Below are positions 1 through 7,218 of a stretch of DNA of 13,682 bases, in pieces. Every line of letters starts with the position of its first letter. The first letter of the stretch is position 1. The stretch comes from Bacteroidales bacterium (lineage in GTDB: Bacteria; Bacteroidota; Bacteroidia; Bacteroidales; UBA932). Position numbers and translations under genes: made by a program. The notes beneath the pieces are model-generated. The model was not told the origin of the DNA and did not search any database. It was given only the letters and a program-made list of their open reading frames with translations. The stretch is taken from positions 1 to 13,682 of the forward strand of contig JAFNUQ010000167.1 of assembly GCA_017383945.1 (NCBI GenBank). Reading direction: 5' to 3'.

Positions 1-713
1 ACCTTGACAATACTACATTTGTATTGCTCTCAACCTGCAATCTGATAGTATCATTCTTCTATTTGATGTTCCTTATGGGTGGTGGTATCAAGCTGTCAAG
101 GAAGTTTGTCGGAGTGACTACCACAACAACAGATGTGGTTGATACAAAGGAGTATTTTGATGAAAATCCATATAAGGATTTTGCAAAGAAGAAGTCTATC
201 ATTCAGCTTCTCAAAGTCTTAGGAGCGGCAGCACTCATTACTGTAGTTTCTCTGCTCTTTGCAAAACTCTTCAAGGAAGACTACTTTATGATTGTGTTGA
301 TTCTAACACTCACCACAATCAGTATTGCTCTTTCATTCTGCAAAGAAGTAAAAAGGTGGAACAAAAGTTACGATGCCGGCATGTACCTCATCTATATCTT
401 CTGTCTTGTGATGGCATCGATGGCTGATCTCAGCAAGCTTGACTTCAAGAGTAGCCTTTTTGTATTGCTTTTCCAGACTGTGATCATCTTCGGATCCTTC
501 TTCCTGACTATTCTTTTTGCGAAGTTATTCAAGCTTGATGCGGATTCTGCAGTCATCACATCTGACACTCTGATAAACTCCCCTATCTGTGTTCCTATGA
601 TTGCCGCTTCAATGAAAAACAGAAATGTTATAATCACTGGAATTACCAACGGTATCGCAGGCTATGCAGTTGGCAACTATATCGGATTTATTATCTATCA
701 GATACTTACATAA
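1..713 (+). CDS. DUF819 family integral membrane protein, 3' part
   Basis: The reading frame is open from the first bases of the window, so the gene begins upstream. About 237 codons are visible. A TTG at 24 is only an internal codon: the frame reads LDNTTFVLLS through it. The visible part has about six hydrophobic stretches: a first one ending in FLMGGG, then IIQLLKVLGAAALITVVSLL, a segment around ILTLTTISIALSF, one around YLIYIFCLVMASMADL, one around LFQTVIIFGSFFLTILFA, and a C-terminal one ending GYAVGNYIGFIIYQIL. The last 60 residues (ITSDTLINSPICVPMIAASM, then GITNGIAGYAVGNYIG) match the typical end of DUF819 proteins, where a polar S/T-rich stretch with small residues precedes a Gly-rich final helix. 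The family is predicted to be transporter-like, with no agreed substrate as far as I know. It lies 78 bp upstream of the hut operon in the same direction, so a role in uptake of histidine or a related compound is possible but unproven. Family assignment is fairly sure; function is unknown. Confidence 0.8.
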   Translation, partial: LDNTTFVLLSTCNLIVSFFYLMFLMGGGIKLSRKFVGVTTTTTDVVDTKEYFDENPYKDFAKKKSIIQLLKVLGAAALITVVSLLFAKLFKEDYFMIVLILTLTTISIALSFCKEVKRWNKSYDAGMYLIYIFCLVMASMADLSKLDFKSSLFVLLFQTVIIFGSFFLTILFAKLFKLDADSAVITSDTLINSPICVPMIAASMKNRNVIITGITNGIAGYAVGNYIGFIIYQILT

Positions 714-728
714 AACACGCTAAAACAC
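711..728 (+). repeat. Short direct repeat TAAAACAC x2
   Basis: TAAAACAC occurs at 711-718 and again at 721-728, with a 10-bp period (one DNA helical turn). The first copy contains the DUF819 stop codon. The pair lies immediately upstream of the proposed -33 element of the hut promoter. It could be an activator half-site pair, but an A-rich direct repeat of this length can arise by chance. Confidence 0.35.
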
Positions 729-731
729 ATA

Positions 732-762
732 TTGTTTTTTTGAGTCAAAGTTGTTATCTTTT
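732..762 (+). promoter_or_regulatory. Candidate Bacteroidetes-type promoter for the hut operon
   Basis: TTG at 732-734 is followed after 20 bp by TATCTTTT at 755-762. This matches the Bacteroidetes primary-sigma pattern (TTG, then about 19-21 bp, then TAnnTTTG) at all but the last base of the -7 box. Transcription would start near 769, leaving a leader of about 23 nt before the ATG at 792. The 78-bp gap holds no other recognisable gene or convincing terminator for the upstream gene, so some readthrough from the DUF819 gene is also possible. Confidence 0.45.
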
Positions 763-789
763 CATCATCAAACTTAGAAACAACTTTGA
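745..789. repeat. Perfect 11-bp inverted repeat around the hut promoter and start
   Basis: TCAAAGTTGTT at 745-755 and AACAACTTTGA at 779-789 are exact reverse complements, separated by 23 bp, with centres 34 bp apart (about three helical turns). The left arm abuts and overlaps the first base of the proposed -7 box. The right arm ends two bases before the start codon of the first hut gene. If transcription starts near 769, the left arm is not transcribed. In that case a DNA operator bound by a dimeric regulator fits better than an RNA hairpin. If transcription comes from upstream, the same arms could form a stem that hides the start region. Confidence 0.6.
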
Positions 790-791
790 TT

Positions 792-2495
792 ATGAAAAGA
801 ATAATAGAATGTGTGCCTAATTTCAGTGAGGGCAGAAATCCTCAGGTCCTCAATGCCATCGTTGAAAGCATAGAAAATTCGGGTGGCGTTAAAGTTCTCA
901 ACGTTGACCCGGGCGAAGCTACAAACCGCACAGTAGTTACCTTTGTCGGCGAGCCGGAGGCTGTAGTTGAAGCTGCCTTTCAGGGCGTGAAATGTGCTTC
1001 CAAGCTCATTGATATGCGCCATCACCACGGGGCACACCCTCGTTCCGGAGCAACCGACGTGCTCCCACTTATCCCGATTTCCGGAATTACACTTCAAGAG
1101 TGCGCTGAGCTGGCAAGAAAGCTGGCCGAGCGCATTTATAATGAGCTGCAGGTTCCTTGTTATTGTTATGAGTCTGCCGCATACAAGCCTGAACGCAAGA
1201 ATCTCGCTGTCTGCCGTGCCGGCGAATATGAAGCCCTCCCAGAGAAAATCGCAGATCCTGCTCGCCGTCCTGACTTCGGCCCTGAGATATTTACGGAAGC
1301 TGCAGCCCGTAGCGGAGCAACCAATGTGGGAGCTCGCGATTTCCTTATTGCAGTTAATTTCAACCTCAATACCACTTCTACCCGCCGCGCAAATGCCATC
1401 GCATTTGATGTCCGCGAGAAAGGCCGCCCTAAGCGCGAAGGTAACCCGATTGTGGGCAAGATTGTCCGTGACGAGAACGGAGAGCCTGTGATGATCCCTG
1501 GCACACTCAAAGGATGTAAGGCAATCGGCTGGTATATTGACGAATATGGCATCGCTCAGGTGTCAATGAATATCACCGATATCAATGCCACCCCACTGCA
1601 CAAAGCCTTTGAAGAAGTGTGCAGAGCAGCACAAGCGCGTGGCATCAGAGTTACCGGCACAGAAATAGTCGGACTAGTGCCGAAGCGCGCGCTCATTGAA
1701 GCTGGTCGCTATTTCCTCGAGAAACAGTGCCGTTCTACTGGCATCGATGAGAGTGAGATAATGAAGATTGCCATCAAGTCTATGGGCCTTGACGACCTGA
1801 AACCGTTTGACCCTAAAGAAAAGGTTATAGAATACCTCATCGAAGACGAGAAAGAAACAGCAGCCAAAGAAAGGCTCATCCGTATGAGCTGTAAGGCTTT
1901 TGCGGTAGAGACTGCATCAGAATCCCCAGCTCCTGGTGGCGGCTCGATTTCAGCTTATATGGGTGCTTTGGGTGCTGCTCTCGGCACAATGGTAGCCAAT
2001 CTCTCTTCGCACAAGGCGGGATGGGACAGCCGTTGGAAGGAATTCTCGGATTGGGCAGACCGCGGACAGGAACTCCTTGGCAGATTGCTTGCCCTTGTCG
2101 ATGAAGACACTGCAGCGTTTGATAAGATAATGGCTGCTCTCGGCATGCCAAAAGGCACGGAAGAGGAGAAAGCAGCACGCAGCGAGGCATTGCAGACCGC
2201 TACTCTTTATGCGACACAGGTGCCTCTAAAGACAATGAAGGCTGCAGCCGAAGTCTTCCCTATCGTGCGTGCAATGGCCGAGGTGGGCAATCCTAATTCG
2301 GTTTCAGACGCAGGTGTCGGAGCCCTTGCTGCCCGCTCTGCCGTGCTTGGCGCTCAGCTCAATGTGCGCATCAATGCTGCCGGTCTCAAAGACCGTCAGA
2401 CCGCAGAACAGCTTTGTGCTGAGGCAGATAAAATTGCTGCTGCTGCCATCGCAGAAGAGTCAGAGATCCTTCAAATCGTCAATTCAAAGATATGA
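792..2495 (+). CDS. ftcD: Bifunctional glutamate formimidoyltransferase / formimidoyl-THF cyclodeaminase
   Basis: This protein has 567 residues from the ATG at 792. A TTG six bases upstream is in frame but unlikely, because MKRIIECVPNFSEGRN is the family's usual N-terminus. The N-terminal formimidoyltransferase domain spans roughly residues 1-180. It carries HHHGAHPRSGATDVLP, with His82 at the position of the catalytic histidine of mammalian FTCD. The transferase C-terminal subdomain follows to about 330 (ARDFLIAVNFNL, then VSMNITD). After a charged linker, the cyclodeaminase domain runs from about 362 to 565, with SPAPGGGSISAYMGALGAAL as its signature. The enzyme moves the formimino group of formiminoglutamate to tetrahydrofolate, releasing glutamate, then cyclises it to 5,10-methenyl-THF with loss of ammonia. 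It is cytoplasmic and the last step of this histidine pathway. Many bacteria encode the two activities in separate genes; here they are fused as in animals. Its TGA overlaps the hutU ATG (ATGA). Confidence 0.97.
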   Translation: MKRIIECVPNFSEGRNPQVLNAIVESIENSGGVKVLNVDPGEATNRTVVTFVGEPEAVVEAAFQGVKCASKLIDMRHHHGAHPRSGATDVLPLIPISGITLQECAELARKLAERIYNELQVPCYCYESAAYKPERKNLAVCRAGEYEALPEKIADPARRPDFGPEIFTEAAARSGATNVGARDFLIAVNFNLNTTSTRRANAIAFDVREKGRPKREGNPIVGKIVRDENGEPVMIPGTLKGCKAIGWYIDEYGIAQVSMNITDINATPLHKAFEEVCRAAQARGIRVTGTEIVGLVPKRALIEAGRYFLEKQCRSTGIDESEIMKIAIKSMGLDDLKPFDPKEKVIEYLIEDEKETAAKERLIRMSCKAFAVETASESPAPGGGSISAYMGALGAALGTMVANLSSHKAGWDSRWKEFSDWADRGQELLGRLLALVDEDTAAFDKIMAALGMPKGTEEEKAARSEALQTATLYATQVPLKTMKAAAEVFPIVRAMAEVGNPNSVSDAGVGALAARSAVLGAQLNVRINAAGLKDRQTAEQLCAEADKIAAAAIAEESEILQIVNSKI

Positions 2496-4516
2496 TTACA
2501 AGCTTTCAAGATCAGATATTAGCCGGTATACCTCAGACGCTACCTGAACCTAAGGAGTATGACCATAGCATCAATCATGCTCCTAAGCGCAAAGAGATCC
2601 TAAGCTTGGAAGAAAAGGCTCTGGCGCTGAAAAATGCGCTACGCTACTTCCCTGCCGAGCAGCATGGATTGCTTGCGGCAGAATTTGCTGATGAGCTCAA
2701 CAAATATGGACGCATCTATATGTACAGGCTCCGCCCGGATTATGAGATGTATGCCCGTCCGATTGGCGAATATCCTGCAAAGTCGCAGCAGGCGGCTGCT
2801 ATCATGGCGATGATTCAGAATAATCTTGATCCGCGAGTGGCACAGCACCCTCATGAACTCATCACCTATGGTGGTAATGGCGCTGTGTTCCAGAACTGGG
2901 CGCAATATCGTCTGACAATGCAATATCTTGCTACAATGACGGACGAGCAGACTCTGGTGATGTATTCTGGACATCCTCTTGGCCTCTTCCCTAGCCACAA
3001 AGATGCACCTAGAGTGATAGTCAGCAACGGAATGGTGATTCCAAACTATTCAAAGCCTGATGATTGGGAGAAATTCAATGCCCTAGGGGTCTCTCAGTAT
3101 GGTCAGATGACCGCCGGTTCTTATATGTATATCGGTCCTCAAGGCATTGTACACGGAACTACAATTACTGTAATGAATGCAGCCCGCAAGCAGTTGATAA
3201 GCAGAGGGATAGATGCCAGCCAGGAGAATATGCGCGGTATGCTCTTTGTTACTGCCGGACTGGGTGGAATGTCCGGGGCACAGGGCAAGGCCGGAGTAAT
3301 CTCTGGAGTCGTCAGCGTGATTGCTGAAATCAACCCGATGGCTGCCCGCAAGAGGTATGACCAAGGCTGGGTAGACGAGATTCATCAAGATCTTGATGAG
3401 CTCATCCCTCGCATCCGCAAGGCGGTAGAAGACAAAGAAGTCGTTGCACTTGCCTACCAAGGCAATATCGTAGACCTATGGGAGCGCCTTGATCAGGAGA
3501 ATATAAAGGTTGACCTTGGGTCAGACCAGACTTCACTTCACAACCCTTGGGCTGGAGGCTACTACCCTGTCGGTTATAGCTACGAGGAGTCTCGCACAAT
3601 GATGGCCGAAGAGCCTGAGCGATTTAAAGCTTGTGTCCAGGAGTCACTTCGCAGACACGCCGCTGCCGTGGGCAGGCTTGCAGACAAGGGAATGTATTTC
3701 TTTGACTATGGCAATGCTTTCCTTCTTGAAGCTTCTCGCGCTGGTGCTGATATTGTGCTAACCGATGGTAGATTCCGCTATCCTTCTTATGTTCAGGATA
3801 TTATGGGGCCGCTGTTCTTTGACTATGGTTTCGGACCATTTAGATGGGTATGTATGTCACAAGATCCTGAAGACCTTGCAAAGAGTGACAAGATTGCAGC
3901 AGATGTGCTCAAAGAAATATACAAGACAGCTCCTGCAGATATCCAGGGACAGATGATGGACAATATCAGATGGATCCAGGAGGCAGCAAAGAACAAGCTC
4001 GTTGTGGGCTCTCAGGCGCGCATCCTCTATGCAGATTGCGAGGGACGAAGTAAGATAGCCCTTGCCTTCAATGATGCCATCCGACGTGGAGAAATCTCAG
4101 CTCCGATAGTTCTGGGAAGAGATCATCACGATGTTTCTGGCACGGACTCACCTTTCCGCGAGACTTCAAATATCTATGATGGCTCCGCATTTACTGCAGA
4201 TATGGCCGTGCATAATGTGATCGGCGACGCTTTCCGTGGTGCAACCTGGGTGTCAATTCATAACGGTGGAGGTGTCGGCTGGGGCGAAGTGATAAATGGC
4301 GGATTTGGAATGGTGATTGACGGCTCTGAAGAAGCAGATCACCATATCAGCGAAATGCTTCTGTGGGATGTAAACAATGGTATCGCACGCCGCAGCTGGG
4401 CCCGCAATACCGGAGCTATGGATGCAATCAAGCGAGAGATGGAAAGAACACCTGGATTAAAGGTGACACTCCCTAATATCGCAGATGAAGAGATTATTAA
4501 AAATGCACTAAACTGA
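2492..4516 (+). CDS. hutU: Urocanate hydratase (urocanase), long form
   Basis: This enzyme hydrates urocanate to 4-imidazolone-5-propionate using tightly bound NAD+. Its 674 residues resemble the long, animal-like urocanases (about 676 aa) more than the roughly 555-aa Pseudomonas/Bacillus form. Visible family motifs are YGGNGAVFQNWAQYRLTMQY (126-145), SGHPLGLFPSH (159-169), the NAD-fold loop GLGGMSGAQGKAG (256-268), FRYPSYVQDIMGPLF (428-442), GFGPFRW (446-452), GRDHHD (542-547) and VSIHNGGGVGWGEV (587-600). The Cys of Pseudomonas urocanase (Cys410, recalled as lying in LFCRGIGPFRW) has no direct counterpart: here the region reads LFFDYGFGPFRW. The start codon overlaps the stop of ftcD, which suggests translational coupling. 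No Shine-Dalgarno sequence is seen. Enzyme identity is secure; the Cys comparison rests on memory of the homologue. Confidence 0.97.
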   Translation: MITSFQDQILAGIPQTLPEPKEYDHSINHAPKRKEILSLEEKALALKNALRYFPAEQHGLLAAEFADELNKYGRIYMYRLRPDYEMYARPIGEYPAKSQQAAAIMAMIQNNLDPRVAQHPHELITYGGNGAVFQNWAQYRLTMQYLATMTDEQTLVMYSGHPLGLFPSHKDAPRVIVSNGMVIPNYSKPDDWEKFNALGVSQYGQMTAGSYMYIGPQGIVHGTTITVMNAARKQLISRGIDASQENMRGMLFVTAGLGGMSGAQGKAGVISGVVSVIAEINPMAARKRYDQGWVDEIHQDLDELIPRIRKAVEDKEVVALAYQGNIVDLWERLDQENIKVDLGSDQTSLHNPWAGGYYPVGYSYEESRTMMAEEPERFKACVQESLRRHAAAVGRLADKGMYFFDYGNAFLLEASRAGADIVLTDGRFRYPSYVQDIMGPLFFDYGFGPFRWVCMSQDPEDLAKSDKIAADVLKEIYKTAPADIQGQMMDNIRWIQEAAKNKLVVGSQARILYADCEGRSKIALAFNDAIRRGEISAPIVLGRDHHDVSGTDSPFRETSNIYDGSAFTADMAVHNVIGDAFRGATWVSIHNGGGVGWGEVINGGFGMVIDGSEEADHHISEMLLWDVNNGIARRSWARNTGAMDAIKREMERTPGLKVTLPNIADEEIIKNALN

Positions 4517-4517
4517 T

Positions 4518-5996
4518 ATGAAACATACAATTTCCAACCAAAGACTCACGGTTGCTAGAATCAATGAAATTCTGATTAACGGTATGCAGCTTGAGCTCAG
4601 TAATGAGTCAATTGAAGCCATTGTCAAGTGTCGTAAATATCTTGACCGCAAAATGGCTGACACCAGTCATCCGGTCTATGGAGTAACTACCGGATTTGGA
4701 TCGCTTTGCAATGTTACAATCCCCGAAGAAGACCTGTCTCAGCTTCAATATAACCTCGTGATTTCGCACGCTTGCGGCACAGGAGACGAGGTCAGACCAG
4801 AGATTGTGAGGATTATGCTGCTTCTCAAGATACAGTCGCTCTCCTACGGGCACTCTGGTGTGCAACTTGTTACGGTTCAGCGCCTTATAGACATGTTTAA
4901 CAATAATGTTATACCTGTTCTCTATCAGCAAGGTTCGCTTGGAGCGTCAGGAGATCTTGCTCCATTGGCACATCTCTGCCTTCCTCTTCTCAAACTCGGA
5001 GAAGTTATGTATAAAGGCCAGAGAAGACAGTCTGCAGATGTGTGGGATGAACTAGGCTGGGATGAGATCCGTCTCCAGTCCAAGGAAGGTCTGGCGCTTC
5101 TCAATGGCACTCAATTTATGGCAGCCCATGCAGTGTGGTCACTCTCTCACGCTGAGCGCATCTCAGATTGGGCAGATAGGATAGCAGCAATGTCCCTTGA
5201 GGCATTTGACGGCCGCATCGAGCCTTTCTATCCTCAGGTACATGAGCTTCGTGGTCATAAGGGCCAGATTGCAACAGCCGCGAGATTTATGGAGATGCTT
5301 AGTGGCAGTGAACTCATCGCCAGAGAGAAGACACATATCCAGGACCCATATTCATTCCGATGCATCCCTCAGGTACATGGAGCTTCAAAAGATACAATCA
5401 GGTATGTGCAGGATGTGATTGAGACAGAGATAAATAGTGCTACAGACAACCCTACAATCTTCCCTGATGATGACCTGATAATCTCAGCAGGAAACTTCCA
5501 CGGTCAGCCAATTGCAATCCCTATGGATGTTCTTGCAATTGCATTGTCGGAGCTAAGCAACATCTCTGAAAGACGCATCTATCGCCTGATTTCTGGACAG
5601 CGTGGACTTCCAAACTTCCTTGTTGCCAATGGTGGCCTTAACAGCGGCTTTATGATTCCACAATATACAGCGGCATCTATCGTCAGTCAGAATAAAGGCC
5701 TTGCTATGCCTGCATCAGTGGATTCAATTCCGTCTTCACAGGATCAGGAGGACCACGTCAGCATGGGTTCAAATGCAGCCACTAAGCTCGTGAGGGTCGT
5801 TGAAAATACTGAACGTGTGCTTGCTATAGAGCTGATGAATGCTGCACAAGCGCTCGAATTCCGTAGACCTTTTAGATCATCTGATGCAGTTGAAGGACTC
5901 TTCTCTGAATATCGCAAGCATGTGCCGTTTATTGACAATGACTGTTATATGCATCCGCTCATCGAGGAATCGGTGAAATTTATACTCTCACATTAA
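4518..5996 (+). CDS. hutH: Histidine ammonia-lyase (histidase)
   Basis: This is the first enzyme of histidine breakdown, removing ammonia from L-histidine to give trans-urocanate. The protein has 492 residues, close to the usual length of about 500. The Ala-Ser-Gly triplet that self-cyclises into the MIO electrophile is at residues 143-145 (4944-4952), within QQGSLGASGDLAPLAH. Other conserved pieces are YGVTTGFG (54-61) near the N-terminus, SATDNPTIF, GNFHGQPIAIPMD and SQDQEDHVSMGSNAA. The His after VIS (HACGTG, 84-89) matches the family's active-site His region. The presence of SxEDHVSMG-type and FHGQ motifs favours histidase over phenylalanine or tyrosine ammonia-lyase, and the operon settles it. 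It begins 1 bp after the hutU stop codon. Its TAA shares one base with the ATG of hutI. No frame damage is seen. Confidence 0.97.
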   Translation: MKHTISNQRLTVARINEILINGMQLELSNESIEAIVKCRKYLDRKMADTSHPVYGVTTGFGSLCNVTIPEEDLSQLQYNLVISHACGTGDEVRPEIVRIMLLLKIQSLSYGHSGVQLVTVQRLIDMFNNNVIPVLYQQGSLGASGDLAPLAHLCLPLLKLGEVMYKGQRRQSADVWDELGWDEIRLQSKEGLALLNGTQFMAAHAVWSLSHAERISDWADRIAAMSLEAFDGRIEPFYPQVHELRGHKGQIATAARFMEMLSGSELIAREKTHIQDPYSFRCIPQVHGASKDTIRYVQDVIETEINSATDNPTIFPDDDLIISAGNFHGQPIAIPMDVLAIALSELSNISERRIYRLISGQRGLPNFLVANGGLNSGFMIPQYTAASIVSQNKGLAMPASVDSIPSSQDQEDHVSMGSNAATKLVRVVENTERVLAIELMNAAQALEFRRPFRSSDAVEGLFSEYRKHVPFIDNDCYMHPLIEESVKFILSH

Positions 5997-7213
5997 TGAA
6001 GATTCTGATTGACAATATCTCAAGCCTTCTGGGCATACTTCCCTGCGAGAAGAAACTGCTTGCAGGGACAGAGATGTCCCACGTCGAGTCTCTTGACAAT
6101 GCATGGTTGCTGATTGAAGATGGCCGCATTGCGGATTTTGGTTCTGGCGATGCTCCAAATGTAGATCTGGACCGTCATATTGATGCGGAAGTAGGATTTG
6201 TAATGCCGACATTCTGCGACCCTCACACGCATATTGTCTATGCCGGTTGCCGCGATGGCGAGTTCCGCGACAAGATCCAAGGACTTAGCTATGAGGAGAT
6301 TGCAGCTCGCGGAGGTGGCATCCTGAATTCGGCTGACCTGCTTCATAATACATCTGAAGATGAGCTATACAGGCAGTCAATGGAGAGGGTGCGAGAGATA
6401 ATGTCAATGGGCACAGGTGCTGTCGAGATTAAGAGCGGATATGGCCTGAATACAGAAGATGAGCTGAAGATGCTGCGCGTAATCAGGCGCATCAAAGAGA
6501 GTGTGCCGATCGAGGTGCGAGCCACATTCCTTGGAGCACATGCAGTAGGTAGAGCATACCGTGGCCGCCAAAGCGAATATGTTGACCTCGTCTGCAATGA
6601 GATGCTGCCTGCAGTGGCGGCCGAAGGACTGGCAGATTTTGTAGATGTGTTCTGCGACAGCGGATTTTTCACCGTTGACGAGACAGCCCGAATCCTTGAT
6701 TGCGCTGGCAAATTGGGACTTGTGCCTAAGATTCATGCCAATGAACTGGCAATCTCCGGAGGTGTGCAGGTTGGGGTTGCCCACAATGCGCTATCGGTAG
6801 ATCATCTTGAAAACACTGGTGCTGAGGAGATTGCAGCTCTGAGCAATAGCCGCACAATGCCGACAATGCTTCCCGGCTGCTCGTTTTTCCTGGGGCTTCC
6901 ATATGGCAATGCTCGCGGATTCATTGCCAGCGGTTTGCCATTGGCTCTTGCCTCCGATTATAATCCCGGATCAAGCCCGAGCGGCAATATGCGCTTTGTG
7001 ATGGCGTTGGGATGCATAAAGATGCGTTTGACTCCTGAGCAGGCGTTTAATGCTTGCACAATCAATTCTGCCTATGCAATGGGAGTCAGCGATAGACTGG
7101 GTTCTATAACAAAAGGGAAGAAAGCCAGTCTTATCATTACTAAGAAGCTCCCTTCCCTCGCCTATATTCCTTATAGCCACCAGACTCCTTTTATTAAGGA
7201 GATAATCCGGTAG
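5996..7213 (+). CDS. hutI: Imidazolonepropionase
   Basis: This metal-dependent amidohydrolase opens the imidazolone ring to give N-formimino-L-glutamate, the substrate of the fused FTCD encoded first in the operon. It has 405 residues, a normal length. Metal and active-site residues are visible: DPHTH (His77 and His79), GAHAV (His182), KIHANE (His247, Glu250), VDHLE (His270) and ASDYNPGS (Asp321). FVMPTFCDPHTHIVYAGCRD is the typical entry into the TIM barrel. GGGIL (106-110) and EIKSGYGL (144-151) are family loops. The start ATG (5996) overlaps the hutH stop by one base. The gene ends 5 bp before the stop codon of a convergent gene, leaving no room for an ordinary intergenic terminator. Residue assignments follow the amidohydrolase family. 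Confidence 0.97.
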   Translation: MKILIDNISSLLGILPCEKKLLAGTEMSHVESLDNAWLLIEDGRIADFGSGDAPNVDLDRHIDAEVGFVMPTFCDPHTHIVYAGCRDGEFRDKIQGLSYEEIAARGGGILNSADLLHNTSEDELYRQSMERVREIMSMGTGAVEIKSGYGLNTEDELKMLRVIRRIKESVPIEVRATFLGAHAVGRAYRGRQSEYVDLVCNEMLPAVAAEGLADFVDVFCDSGFFTVDETARILDCAGKLGLVPKIHANELAISGGVQVGVAHNALSVDHLENTGAEEIAALSNSRTMPTMLPGCSFFLGLPYGNARGFIASGLPLALASDYNPGSSPSGNMRFVMALGCIKMRLTPEQAFNACTINSAYAMGVSDRLGSITKGKKASLIITKKLPSLAYIPYSHQTPFIKEIIR

Positions 7214-7218
7214 TCAGT

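Noticed and set aside
24..26. TTG as the start of the DUF819 gene
   Set aside because: The frame stays open to the window edge with hydrophobic coding sequence before it, and the protein would lack the first half of its family.
774..1552. Long minus-strand and alternative-frame reading frames inside ftcD
   Set aside because: They overlap a secure enzyme gene, have no recognisable domains or plausible starts, and are expected by chance opposite G/C-biased third positions.
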